Shown: positions 18,665 to 31,399 of the stretch, one piece after another
How positions within the stretch are numbered: the stretch's first letter is position 1
Layout: every line of letters starts with the position of its first letter
Assembly (NCBI RefSeq): GCF_000812685.1
Contig: NZ_JWIF01000022.1
Span: 20,187 to 84,186 of the forward strand
Direction: 5' to 3'
Source of the DNA: Halocynthiibacter namhaensis
GTDB taxonomy: Bacteria > Pseudomonadota > Alphaproteobacteria > Rhodobacterales > Rhodobacteraceae
DNA: 64,000 nt
Notes under the pieces: generated by a model
What the model was told of the DNA's origin: nothing
The model's database searches: none
The model's input: only the letters and a program-made list of their open reading frames with translations
Program-made: the position numbers and the translations under genes

Positions 18665-20409
18665 AGGTCTTTCTCATCGCGGGCGAGGCCTCTGGCGATA
18701 AGCTGGGTGCTGCCTTGATGGAAGGCCTTCAAACACTTGTGCCGGAGATCGAATTTCACGGAGTTGGCGGTGAATTGATGGCCGCGCAAGGGCTGGTCAG
18801 CCAGTTTCCCATACATGAACTGTCGATCATGGGAATCGCTGAGGTCGCCCCGAAATATTTCCATTTGAAACGTCGTATCCGCGAAACCGCCCAGGCCGCT
18901 TTGGCCTTGAAACCCGATGTGATGATCACAATTGACAGCCCGGATTTCTGCCTGCGTGTGGCGAAAATCGTCAAGGCCGCGTCAAACATCCCGACCGTGC
19001 ATTATGTTGCGCCTTCGGTTTGGGCCTGGCGCGAAAAGCGGGCTGTGAAAATGGCGAAAGTCATTGATCATGTGCTTGCGCTTTTGCCGTTCGAGCCGCC
19101 TTACATGCAGGCGGTCGGTATGACGTGTGATTTCGTTGGTCACCCGGTTGTGGCGGAAGCTTTGGCGACCGCGGATGAGATCGCGGAATTCACGCAAAAT
19201 CACCATATCACAGCGGATCAGAAGATCATGCTGCTGCTTCCTGGTTCACGCATGGGCGAGGTGACGCGCATGTTGCCGGTCTTGCGCGGCGTGGCCGAAG
19301 CCTTGCACGCAGACCACCCAAATATGCGTTTTATCCTGCCTGCGGCCCCTGGCCCTGTCAGCGATCTGATCTATTGCGAGACCGAGGCTTGGCCCATCGG
19401 TGCCGCACCTCTGATCATTGATCCCAGCAACAAAACCGCAAAACGCGCCGCCTTCGCCCGTGCCGATCTGGCCCTTGCGGCCTCGGGCACGGTGTCGCTG
19501 GAACTTGCTGCCAATAACACGCCCATGGTCATAGCCTATGACATGAACTGGCTGTCGCGCAGGCTGATCAAACGCATGCTGAAAATCGACACGGTGACGC
19601 TTGTGAACCTTGTGTCTGAAACACGCACTGTACCCGAATTTCTGGGCGAGAATTGCATCGCCACACAGATCATCTCCGCCGTTGAAGCCCTGCTGAAAGA
19701 CCCAACTTCTCAACAAGATGCCATGTCTGTGACAATGGAGCGTTTGGGGCGAGGTGCAGAAGCACCGGGGTTAAGGGCGGCAAGATCGGTGTTGGCCCAA
19801 ATTACGTATGATGTTTCAAATAAAAGTTCGGTTGCCGTTCCAGACCAACGCGCAGAAAACGAGGCAGTTCAAACGTTGGAGCTTTTCACATCAGAAGTTT
19901 TTGCGCGTAGGTATCTTAATGCTGGTGCCAATGATGATTTGGTCAATTGGGCTGAAAATATGGTGTTATCAGGCTTTGATAGCCCGCATTTGAATATACT
20001 TTTGGGGGAGATCAAGCCTTTTAACACGTTTGAGATGAACGATCTTCTTGATCGTATCCAAGCTGACCTCAATTTGCCTCGAATTTCGTCGGAGGCGGAG
20101 GCTCTTGAAATTATCGCTACAGGGTATGTTCAGAGATTTATGCAAGGCGTAACCAGCAGCGCGACCACTTTGTTTAAGCTTGCCGAACTGTACCAACATG
20201 ATGAACAGTCTGAAACGATATATGACTTTTACGCTCTTCACTATGCTGCCGTCGATTTGGGATACAGTGAAGTTCAATATTATTGGCCAACCGCAAATCG
20301 ACGTAATATTGAGAAAATCATCAAGGATAGATGTGTTGAATGGTTGAAGGACTATCCACTCGATGCGTGGCAGCGACACGAATGGATCCGAAGCTGTAAG
20401 CACATCTAA
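18661..20409 (+). CDS. lpxB: Lipid-A-disaccharide synthase LpxB with extra C-terminal domain
   Basis: LpxB (GT19) joins lipid X and UDP-diacylglucosamine into the lipid A disaccharide at the inner membrane. Residues 1 to about 383 are a full LpxB: FLIAGEASGDKLGAALMEGL, VAPSVWAWREKRAVKMAKVI, LLLPGSRMGEV and LAASGTVSLELAANNTPMV. The frame then continues for about 200 residues, giving 582 where 380-390 is normal. The extension is acidic and helical, has a WAENMVLSGFDSPHLNILLG segment, and looks more A/T-rich than the core. I do not recognise a named domain. It starts inside lpxI at ATGA; a further upstream start at 18625 is unlikely. Confidence 0.93.
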   Translation: MKVFLIAGEASGDKLGAALMEGLQTLVPEIEFHGVGGELMAAQGLVSQFPIHELSIMGIAEVAPKYFHLKRRIRETAQAALALKPDVMITIDSPDFCLRVAKIVKAASNIPTVHYVAPSVWAWREKRAVKMAKVIDHVLALLPFEPPYMQAVGMTCDFVGHPVVAEALATADEIAEFTQNHHITADQKIMLLLPGSRMGEVTRMLPVLRGVAEALHADHPNMRFILPAAPGPVSDLIYCETEAWPIGAAPLIIDPSNKTAKRAAFARADLALAASGTVSLELAANNTPMVIAYDMNWLSRRLIKRMLKIDTVTLVNLVSETRTVPEFLGENCIATQIISAVEALLKDPTSQQDAMSVTMERLGRGAEAPGLRAARSVLAQITYDVSNKSSVAVPDQRAENEAVQTLELFTSEVFARRYLNAGANDDLVNWAENMVLSGFDSPHLNILLGEIKPFNTFEMNDLLDRIQADLNLPRISSEAEALEIIATGYVQRFMQGVTSSATTLFKLAELYQHDEQSETIYDFYALHYAAVDLGYSEVQYYWPTANRRNIEKIIKDRCVEWLKDYPLDAWQRHEWIRSCKHI

Positions 20410-20455
20410 ATTGGCTTCGGTTCATACTTGCAACCATCGTGACTACATTGACTGT

Positions 20456-21592
20456 TTATTGGCCCCGCCAAATCCAGCCGCCGCCAAAGATACGCGTGCT
20501 GTTCGGATCATAAAACACACAGGCTTGCCCTGGGGACACACCTTCTTCCGGGGTCAGCAGTTCGACCTCGGCTGTTGTCGCTGACAAAGGCCGCACGATC
20601 GCTTCGCGCGGAGGGCGGGTGGAGCGGACTTTAACGCTGATGTGATATTCTTTTTGCGCATCAAAGGCCTCATCGCCCAGCCAATTGATCTCGCGCACGG
20701 GAATGATGCGGGTGGCCAGCAGTTCTTTCGGCCCGACAATCACCTGACGCGCATCCACATCCAGCTTCACCACGTAAAGCGGTGTCTCTAGGCCGCCAAT
20801 GCCAAGGCCACGCCGTTGGCCGACTGTATAATGCAACACACCGCGATGTTCGCCTAGAACATTGCCTTCAGTATCGACGATTTCGCCAGGTTCGGCAGCA
20901 CCGGGGCGCAGTTTCTCAATCACGCCAGCATAATTGCCATCCGGCACGAAACAAATGTCCTGGCTGTCAGGCTTATCCGCCACGGACAGACCGTATTTGG
21001 ACGCAAGCGCGCGGGTCTCGGCTTTGCTTGCCAGATGACCCAACGGGAAGCGCAGGTAATCAAGCTGTTCAGGGGTGGTTGAGAACAGGAAGTAGCTTTG
21101 GTCGCGGTTGGCGTCGGTCGCTGAATGCAGCTCTGATCCGTTCGCGCCGTCGAAACGTTGTATATAGTGTCCCGTCGCCATGCAGTCGGCGTTCAGGTCG
21201 CGCGCGGTGCCCAGCAGGTCTTTGAACTTCACACGTTCATTGCAACGGATACAGGGCACGGGGGTTGCACCCGCAAGATAGCTGTCGGCGAATTCGTCAA
21301 TCACGGCTTCCTGAAAGATGTTCTCATAATCCAGCACATAATGCGGGAAATTCATTTCTTCGGCCACGCGGCGCGCGTCGTGAATGTCGATCCCTGCGCA
21401 ACAGGCACCTTTCTTGGCCAAAGCCGCGCCATGGTCATATAACTGAAGCGTCACGCCGATCACGTCATAGCCTTCCTCAGCCAGTTGAGCCGCCACAACA
21501 GAGCTGTCAACGCCGCCTGACATCGCCACGACAACGCGGGTTTCTGAGGGTGGTTTTGCGAAACCGAGAGAATTAAGTTTTGTGGTGGTCAT
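20456..21592 (-). CDS. mnmA: tRNA 2-thiouridylase MnmA
   Basis: MnmA thiolates U34 of Lys, Glu and Gln tRNAs. The 378-residue protein has the PP-loop [20 protein letters not shown] near residue 20, the first catalytic Cys in [16 protein letters not shown], a second Cys in [15 protein letters not shown], and the C-terminal barrel beginning near [18 protein letters not shown]. It converges with lpxB across 46 bases and is divergent from sciP. Confidence 0.96.
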   Translation of the reverse strand: MTTTKLNSLGFAKPPSETRVVVAMSGGVDSSVVAAQLAEEGYDVIGVTLQLYDHGAALAKKGACCAGIDIHDARRVAEEMNFPHYVLDYENIFQEAVIDEFADSYLAGATPVPCIRCNERVKFKDLLGTARDLNADCMATGHYIQRFDGANGSELHSATDANRDQSYFLFSTTPEQLDYLRFPLGHLASKAETRALASKYGLSVADKPDSQDICFVPDGNYAGVIEKLRPGAAEPGEIVDTEGNVLGEHRGVLHYTVGQRRGLGIGGLETPLYVVKLDVDARQVIVGPKELLATRIIPVREINWLGDEAFDAQKEYHISVKVRSTRPPREAIVRPLSATTAEVELLTPEEGVSPGQACVFYDPNSTRIFGGGWIWRGQ

Positions 21593-21713
21593 GATGCGCT
21601 CCGATGATCCTTGCGGAATATATGAAAATTAGAACGACTAACAAGGGGAGGGCTTCACTTTACTTTAAGGGAATGGGGGGATTGTTGGGTCAGTTTAGAA
21701 TTGGGGTGACGTT

Positions 21714-21992
21714 ATGTTCTTGAAAAAAGTCGATGGCCCGCGTGCCATCACCTTGCCGGATGGGTCTGTATTGTCTCGGGCTGATCTGCCGCCAGCAGAT
21801 ACCACGCGATGGGTGGCCAGTCGCAAAGCGATTGTTGTTAAGTCAGTCATCTACGGGTTGATTTCTCTGAAGGATGCGTTGGAACGCTATGGCCTGTCCG
21901 ATGAGGAATATAAATCATGGGAAAATGCTATTAAAAAGCACGGTGAGGGCGCTTTGAAAGCAACTGCATTACAACAATATAGACAACCTTAA
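21714..21992 (+). CDS. sciP: SciP-like DUF1153 protein (CtrA inhibitor family)
   Basis: This 92-residue helical protein matches the DUF1153 family whose Caulobacter member SciP binds CtrA and blocks its transcription activation. Recognisable segments are the N-terminal VDGPRAITLPDGSVLSRADL, TRWVASRKAIVVKSVIYGLI and a helix-turn-helix-like LKDALERYGLSDEEYKSW. It lies 95 bases upstream of ctrA on the same strand, a location that fits joint control. Its role in this organism is inferred from family and context. Confidence 0.85.
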   Translation: MFLKKVDGPRAITLPDGSVLSRADLPPADTTRWVASRKAIVVKSVIYGLISLKDALERYGLSDEEYKSWENAIKKHGEGALKATALQQYRQP

Positions 21993-22019
21993 GGAGAGTT
22001 GATATAAATCTTCATATTG

Positions 22020-22035
22020 GTAACGCGCGATTAAC
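22020..22035 (+). promoter_or_regulatory. Near-consensus CtrA binding site upstream of ctrA
   Basis: The sequence GTAA-N7-TTAAC matches the CtrA box TTAA-N7-TTAAC with one mismatch in the first half-site. It lies 53 bases before the ctrA start. A second half-site (GGTTAACG) follows near 22049. ctrA autoregulation is well known in alphaproteobacteria, so this is a plausible autoregulatory operator. Confidence 0.55.
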
Positions 22036-22087
22036 CATTTTTGCTCAAGGTTAACGCAGCGTAGGGACAGTAAGCGGAGATTTATAC

Positions 22088-22803
22088 ATGCGGGTACTAT
22101 TAGTGGAAGACGACCCCACCACATCTAAAAGCATTGAGTTGATGCTCACACATGCCAACCTCAATGTGTATTGCACGGATTTGGGGGAAGAAGGGATCGA
22201 TTTAGCCAAGCTTTATGATTACGATTTGATCCTTCTTGACTTGAATTTGCCAGATATGAACGGTCATGAAGTGCTTCGCCAGTTGCGGCTGGCGCGGGTT
22301 GAAACACCGATTCTTATTTTGTCTGGGGCCGATGATACGGAAAATAAGATCAAAGGCTTTGGATTTGGTGCAGACGACTATCTGACAAAACCGTTTCATC
22401 GGGAAGAATTGGTTGCGCGAATTCATGCAGTCATCCGCCGTTCAAAAGGCCACAGTCAGTCTATCCTTAAGACGGGCCGCATCGCGGTCAATCTTGATGC
22501 GAAGACGGTCGATGTTGCTGGAAAAACAGTGCACCTGACGGGTAAAGAATATCAAATGTTGGAACTGCTGAGTCTGCGAAAAGGAACGACATTGACCAAA
22601 GAAATGTTCCTTAATCATCATACGGCGGCATGGATGAACCAGAGTTGAAGATCATCGATGTCTTTATTTGTAAGTTGCGTAAAAAGCTTACAGAAGCAAC
22701 GGATGGGGAAAATTATATCGAAACCGTTTGGGGGCGTGGCTATGTATTGCGCGATCCTGAACCGGTCGATCTTGCTGCCGATCAGGTTGCCGTCGGGGCA
22801 TAA
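22088..22803 (+). pseudogene. ctrA: Cell-cycle/motility response regulator CtrA, frameshifted
   Basis: CtrA is an OmpR-family DNA-binding response regulator. The receiver domain is intact (acidic pocket VEDDP, phosphoacceptor Asp in [15 protein letters not shown], Lys in DDYLTKPF), and the winged-helix domain begins normally through [20 protein letters not shown]. After Asn-His at 22613-22618 one base is missing: the frame shifts and ends at a TGA at 22646-22648. Restoring one base at about 22619 reopens a conserved tail ([19 protein letters not shown], then [15 protein letters not shown]) to the TAA at 22801-22803, giving about 238 residues. As it stands the product lacks the recognition helix and wing. 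It may be a real mutation or a base-call error. Confidence 0.88.
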
Positions 22804-22846
22804 TCGACCACCGACAATAGAATATACGTCACGACCACGATGGACT

Positions 22847-22877
22847 TGGGCTCAGCATTTTGCTGGGCTCATTTTTT
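22847..22877 (+). terminator. Intrinsic terminator after ctrA
   Basis: A 10-bp stem (TGGGCTCAGC with GCTGGGCTCA, two G-T pairs) with a 5-base loop is followed by six T residues. It lies 44 bases after the original ctrA stop codon and well before ligA. Confidence 0.88.
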
Positions 22878-22887
22878 GGGTGGATAA

Positions 22888-27161
<4,274 letters not shown>

Positions 27162-27180
27162 GTGCGTTTTGATGTTCCGA

Positions 27181-27215
27181 TGAGAACATTTTTCACCAAT
27201 GTTCTCATATTGTTC
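27181..27215. promoter_or_regulatory. SOS (LexA) operator and inverted repeat after recG
   Basis: A direct repeat GTTC-N7-GTTC at 27201-27215 is the LexA box known from Rhodobacter and Caulobacter. It overlaps a perfect 10-bp inverted repeat, TGAGAACATT-N7-AATGTTCTCA, at 27181-27207. A degenerate second box (GAAC-N7-CAAC) lies at 27239-27253. The box overlaps a possible -35 (TTGTTC at 27211), so it would repress the 40-residue gene at 27288. Assignment is by motif only. Confidence 0.65.
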
Positions 27216-27287
27216 TTTACATGTGGTTAATAAAATGAGAACAAAGTGGCAACAAATTAACCAATATTAACGACGTAGGAGACCAGC

Positions 27288-27410
27288 ATGATCAAAGATA
27301 TTAAATCTGTCGTACGGAATTCCGGCCCAACTTTGCTTCAAGACCTGATTGGTGGAGCAGCGTTATGCGTGATGTTGGGAACGGCGTTGGTCTTACCTGG
27401 GATGATGTAA
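27288..27410 (+). CDS. 40-residue single-span membrane peptide, probably SOS-controlled
   Basis: This small gene has an ATG five bases after a strong AGGAGA ribosome-binding site and encodes 40 residues. The N-terminal half is polar and basic (MIKDIKSVVRNSGPTLLQDL); the C-terminal half (about residues 20-38, with GGAALCVMLGTALVLPG) is one transmembrane segment. It stands alone between recG and a terminator, 73 bases downstream of a LexA-type operator. Function is unknown. Small SOS-induced membrane peptides in other bacteria include division inhibitors and toxins, but nothing here proves either. Confidence 0.7.
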   Translation: MIKDIKSVVRNSGPTLLQDLIGGAALCVMLGTALVLPGMM

Positions 27411-27546
27411 GTCACGAAAACAAAACAGTTATTGCCTGTATCTCGCTGTCACCACACATCTTGTCCCCAATTTGATGTGCTCGTCAGACACTGCCTGTTT
27501 GCCTCCGGGAACCCTCTTCCCCCTCAGGTTTCAGCGCGATACCACT

Positions 27547-27586
27547 GCCGCCGCGCCCGTGTCCCCGGGTTGCGGCGGCTTTTTAT
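27547..27586 (+). terminator. Intrinsic terminator after the small SOS-linked gene
   Basis: A perfect 8-bp G/C stem (GCCGCCGC/GCGGCGGC) with a 17-base loop is followed by TTTTTATTT. It lies about 140 bases after the small gene and overlaps the stop codon of the convergent NifU-like gene. The 27411-27546 stretch before it shows no other feature. Confidence 0.85.
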
Positions 27587-28020
27587 TTCTGGCTGTCAAA
27601 GGCCTCGGCCAAAGCATTGGCAACAAGCAAGATCGACGCGTGCCGGTTTTTAAAATCCCGTGCAGGACGCAAAGCTTCCAGCCCTTCAAAGGGGGCGGAT
27701 GGCGCCGGGCCGTTTTCCTTTAGCATCGCCGTCAATTCAGAGTTCAGGCGGGTAATGTCCATTTGATTACAACCTATTACTGTGGAGCCAATAACAGATG
27801 CTGCGGATTGACCAAGCGCGCAAGCTTTGACGTCCTGGCGAAAATCGCTGATTTTTCCGTCAAGGAACGTCACGGTTACTGTCACGGTAGATCCACAAAG
27901 CGGCGAGCGTTTCTTGACCTCTGCATCTGGGGTTTCCAATTTTCCCAAATTCGGAATATCTGCAGCCAAAGCCAGAATCGTGCCGGAATAAAGATTAATG
28001 AGATCGCTGTCGCCGGACAT
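27583..28020 (-). CDS. NifU/IscU-like iron-sulfur cluster scaffold protein
   Basis: This 145-residue protein resembles the NifU N-terminal scaffold family. It retains Cys residues in RSPLCGSTVTV, DVKACALGQSAAS and VIGCNQ, equivalent in spacing to cluster ligands of U-type scaffolds, and starts MSGDSDLINLYSGTILALAA. The frame is open further upstream, but the ATG at 28020 fits the family. It is divergent from hisI. Whether it works with an Isc or Suf machine or is a specialised paralogue cannot be judged here. Confidence 0.82.
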   Translation of the reverse strand: MSGDSDLINLYSGTILALAADIPNLGKLETPDAEVKKRSPLCGSTVTVTVTFLDGKISDFRQDVKACALGQSAASVIGSTVIGCNQMDITRLNSELTAMLKENGPAPSAPFEGLEALRPARDFKNRHASILLVANALAEAFDSQK

Positions 28021-28103
28021 GGTGTCTTCCTGATAAAGCGGGTTTTCCCCGGGATTGTTCTTCACTACATAAGGGGCAAACGCATAAAGGCAATGGGGCA
28101 GCA

Positions 28104-28460
28104 ATGAAATTTGATCCAAAGAAACTGCGGTTTAATGACCAGGGGCTTTTGCCCGTGATCGCACAAGATGCGGACAGCCTTGAGGTGTTGATGTTGGCTT
28201 GGATGAACGCCGAGGCGATCACGCGCACATTGGACAGTGGAAACGTAACCTATTGGTCGCGGTCGCGCCAAAGTTTTTGGGTTAAAGGCGAAAGTTCTGG
28301 CAACACTCAGAAACTTGTCGATTTACGATTTGATTGCGATCAGGACTGCATTTTGGTGTTGGTGAAGCAAACGGGCCCTGCGTGTCATACCAACCGTCGC
28401 AGTTGTTTTTACACCAGCGTCCAAAATGGCGAAGAAATTGAGCTGATGCAGCCGGAATAA
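28104..28460 (+). CDS. hisI: Phosphoribosyl-AMP cyclohydrolase
   Basis: HisI opens the purine ring of PR-AMP, the third step of histidine synthesis. The 118-residue protein has the substrate segment LMLAWMNAEAITRTLDSGN and YWSRSRQSFWVKGESSGN, the metal-binding DLRFDCDQDCILV and the Cys motif GPACHTNRRSCFY. There is no fused HisE domain. The gene is alone here, converging with gluQRS two bases after its stop. Confidence 0.97.
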   Translation: MKFDPKKLRFNDQGLLPVIAQDADSLEVLMLAWMNAEAITRTLDSGNVTYWSRSRQSFWVKGESSGNTQKLVDLRFDCDQDCILVLVKQTGPACHTNRRSCFYTSVQNGEEIELMQPE

Positions 28461-28462
28461 GG

Positions 28463-29308
28463 CTATAGTCCGACCATTTTTCGGATGTCCGCAGCTGTAG
28501 CGCCCGCGTCGCGATATTGAGAGATCGCGCGTGCATCGTCACGTTTGGCCAGGCGTTTACCATCTTCGTCACGAATAAGGCGATGATGATGGTATCGGGG
28601 TCTGGGCAACCCAAGCAGATTTTGCAGAACAACATGCAGGGCTGTGGCCTCAAGAAGGTCCTCTCCACGGGTGACATCGGTGATGCCTTGCAAGGCATCA
28701 TCAAGGACAACAGACAAGTGGTATGATGTCCCCATATCCTTGCGTGAAATTATGATATCTCCCGCAGTTTCAATGAGTTCTCGCGATACATTAATGTGTT
28801 GCGGCTGGGTGTCCATATCGGTTCCAAATTCTTGAAAAGTAAGATCATTCGCTAAATGGTCGAAAGCGGCTGCAAGGTTCAAACGTAAAACGGCCTTGTC
28901 AGGCATTGGGGTATGAAAGCTTTTGCAAGTTCCAGGGTAGATCAAACCATCTGGCCCAAAACGGTTAACGCCTTCCTGAGGGGCGCATAGCGCGGCCTCG
29001 ATATCACGTCGATTGCAGCTGCAGGGATAGACAAGCCCCAACTTATGAAGCTTGCGGATTGCATCCTGATAGCGTGGCAAATGATCAGATTGGCGCATCA
29101 CGGGGGTGACCCAAGATATGCCAAGCCATTGAAGATCATCATAAATCTGTGCTTCCCAATGTGGGCGGGCCCGGCTTTGATCAATGTCTTCCATGCGAAG
29201 CAGAAATTCACCACTATGTTTGCGTGCATGATCAAAGGCAAGAAGTGCGGAATAGGCGTGACCTAAATGTAGCGGGCCCGTGGGTGACGGAGCAAATCTT
29301 GTCCGCAT
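28463..29308 (-). CDS. gluQRS: Glutamyl-Q tRNA(Asp) synthetase
   Basis: GluQRS attaches glutamate to the queuosine base of tRNA(Asp). The 281-residue protein is a GluRS catalytic domain without an anticodon-binding domain: RFAPSPTGPLHLGHAYSAL (HIGH-like), the zinc-region Cys pair YPCSCNRRDI, and KMSKS-like KRLAKRDDARAIS near residue 255. The frame is open upstream, but the conserved start MRTRFAPSP is at 29308. It is one base from the methyltransferase gene. Confidence 0.95.
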   Translation of the reverse strand: MRTRFAPSPTGPLHLGHAYSALLAFDHARKHSGEFLLRMEDIDQSRARPHWEAQIYDDLQWLGISWVTPVMRQSDHLPRYQDAIRKLHKLGLVYPCSCNRRDIEAALCAPQEGVNRFGPDGLIYPGTCKSFHTPMPDKAVLRLNLAAAFDHLANDLTFQEFGTDMDTQPQHINVSRELIETAGDIIISRKDMGTSYHLSVVLDDALQGITDVTRGEDLLEATALHVVLQNLLGLPRPRYHHHRLIRDEDGKRLAKRDDARAISQYRDAGATAADIRKMVGL

Positions 29309-29309
29309 T

Positions 29310-29924
29310 CTAAGCTTTTCGTAACACGTAAACTGTTGATTCCATATCTTTTCCAGGAAGGTGCGGCCCGTGTTCTTTGAAGAGAAGCGAGGCCGCGCCA
29401 CAATCTACCCAATCCGATAGACGACTGGTATAATCGATCTCAGCCAGCGTGTGATCATTGTATGAAAAACAAAACAGCCCGCCTGACTTTATGGCGTGCA
29501 TGATTTGATCGAACACAGAAGGTGGTGCAGCACCGGTTCCAATGACTCCGCAGCATACGATCACATCAAATTCGGAAGTCTCATCAGGTAAATCAGTATC
29601 TGCGGCAATGACTTGGGTGTTGGCATAAATGTCTTTTGCTTTGGCTTTCTCAAGCATTTCTGGTGTGATGTCCCAGCCTGTTAAGTTACTGAAACCGCTT
29701 TCTTTAAGGGCAATCCCAGCAAGTCCGGTGCCGCAGCCATAATCAAGGACGGAAGCATTTGTGTCTGTAAATTGGACCAAGGCGTTTACGATTCGTCCGG
29801 GCGTTGCATAGCCTTCTGAGCCAACTTCGTTGTCGTAACTGTCTGACCAATCGCCATAAAGTAGCTTGGAATCCGTGCTGGATTTCAGATTATATACGCT
29901 GTCTAAGAATTTCTTATCTGCCAT
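29310..29924 (-). CDS. Class I SAM-dependent methyltransferase
   Basis: This 204-residue cytoplasmic protein has the SAM-binding motif I SVLDYGCGTGLAGIAL near residue 64, then LTGWDITPEMLEKA (motif II acidic residue) and FDVIVCCGVIG (motif IV). The substrate is not evident. It is transcribed with gluQRS (one-base gap), so it could be a tRNA or small-molecule methylase, but context alone does not settle this. Confidence 0.88.
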   Translation of the reverse strand: MADKKFLDSVYNLKSSTDSKLLYGDWSDSYDNEVGSEGYATPGRIVNALVQFTDTNASVLDYGCGTGLAGIALKESGFSNLTGWDITPEMLEKAKAKDIYANTQVIAADTDLPDETSEFDVIVCCGVIGTGAAPPSVFDQIMHAIKSGGLFCFSYNDHTLAEIDYTSRLSDWVDCGAASLLFKEHGPHLPGKDMESTVYVLRKA

Positions 29925-29983
29925 GTCATCCCCCTAGCACGATCATAAGGCGAAGGGCGCATCTGTCCAGTGATCCGCGTTGA

Positions 29984-31321
29984 TTAACTGTTTAACCACG
30001 CGGACCAGGCTTCTTTTGCGCGATCAGTATAGGCTTTATAGCGATCTTTACGTCCTCGACGTCCGCCTTTCAGACCGTCAACAGGTTGAAACAAACCGAA
30101 ATTCACGTTCATTGGCTGGAATGTTTTTGCGTCCGCACCACCTGTGATGTGGTGGATCAATGCACCCATCGCACTGTTCAAAGGCGGCGTTTCAAGGGTT
30201 TTTCCTTGGATTTCTGCAGCGGCCAGACGGCCTGCCAAAAGGCCCATGGCAGCGCTTTCAACATAGCCTTCAACTCCGGTGATCTGACCCGCAAAGCGCA
30301 GGTTTGGACGCGATTTTAAACGCATCTGATCGTCCAGCAATGTGGGGGAATTCATGAATGTATTTCGGTGAATACCGCCAAGACGTGCGAAGGATGCATC
30401 TTCCAACCCTGGGATCATACGGAACACATCTTGTTGCGCGCCATATTTCATTTTTGTCTGGAATCCTACTATGTTATACAGCGTTCCTAATGTGTTATCG
30501 CGGCGCAATTGCACCACCGCATAGGCTTTGTTTTCAGGATCATGTTCGTTGGTTAGACCGACAGGTTTCATCGGGCCAAAGCGTAGGGTTTCACGACCAC
30601 GTTCTGCCATGACCTCAATCGGCAGGCAGCCATCGAAATATTTAGCGGTTTCACCTTCGTGGAACTCAGCCTTGTCGGCTTCTAGCAGCGCGTCGATGAA
30701 ACCCTCATATTGGTCCTTGGTCATCGGGCAGTTGAGATAGGCTTTTTGTTCTTCCTCAGTCGCGCCTTTGTCATAACGCGATTGCATCCAAGCCACGTCC
30801 ATATTCACGCTGTCGAAATACACAATCGGCGCGATGGCATCAAAAAACGCAAGGCTTTCCGCACCGGTTTCACGGGCAATGCTTTCGCCAAGGGCACCGG
30901 ATGTCAGCGGGCCGGTGGCAATGATCCAATTGCCATCCGTCGGCAATTCGGTGATCTCGCCTTCTTCAATCGTGATATTGGGATGGTTGCGAATGACTTC
31001 AGACACGCCGCGCGCGAAAGCTTCGCGGTCCACGGCCAAAGCGCCACCAGCGGGCAGGCGATGTTCGCCAGCCATGCGCATAATCAACCCGTTGGCTTCG
31101 CGCATTTCCCAATGCAGCAGGCCCACGGCGTTTTGTTCGCTGTCATCGGAACGGAAAGAGTTGGAGCAAACCATTTCAGCAAAATCGCCGCTTTGATGGG
31201 CAAAAGTTTCAACTTTTGGGCGCATTTCATGCAGGATCACCTGAACGCCAGCCTCCGCTGCCTGAAATGCCGCCTCTGAGCCCGCAAGCCCGCCACCAAT
31301 GATGTGTAATGTGTTTTCCAT
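29984..31321 (-). CDS. trmFO: tRNA m5U54 methyltransferase, folate/FAD-dependent
   Basis: TrmFO methylates U54 of tRNA using methylene-tetrahydrofolate and FAD. The 445-residue protein has the FAD-binding start [20 protein letters not shown], the catalytic-Cys region [18 protein letters not shown] near residue 53, and the C-terminal [20 protein letters not shown]. Family length is normal. It lies downstream of gyrA, separated by a terminator. Confidence 0.96.
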   Translation of the reverse strand: MENTLHIIGGGLAGSEAAFQAAEAGVQVILHEMRPKVETFAHQSGDFAEMVCSNSFRSDDSEQNAVGLLHWEMREANGLIMRMAGEHRLPAGGALAVDREAFARGVSEVIRNHPNITIEEGEITELPTDGNWIIATGPLTSGALGESIARETGAESLAFFDAIAPIVYFDSVNMDVAWMQSRYDKGATEEEQKAYLNCPMTKDQYEGFIDALLEADKAEFHEGETAKYFDGCLPIEVMAERGRETLRFGPMKPVGLTNEHDPENKAYAVVQLRRDNTLGTLYNIVGFQTKMKYGAQQDVFRMIPGLEDASFARLGGIHRNTFMNSPTLLDDQMRLKSRPNLRFAGQITGVEGYVESAAMGLLAGRLAAAEIQGKTLETPPLNSAMGALIHHITGGADAKTFQPMNVNFGLFQPVDGLKGGRRGRKDRYKAYTDRAKEAWSAWLNS

Positions 31322-31344
31322 AGGTTGAATTTATCCGTCTTGCG

Positions 31345-31374
31345 CCCAAAAGAAAAGCCACCCCAAAGGGTGGC
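31345..31374 (-). terminator. Intrinsic terminator after gyrA
   Basis: On the minus strand, a perfect 7-bp stem (GCCACCC/GGGTGGC) with a 4-base loop runs into TTTTCTTTT. It is about 25 bases after the gyrA stop and just before trmFO. Confidence 0.88.
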
Positions 31375-31399
31375 CCTTGATTTTCTATTGCTGATTACA

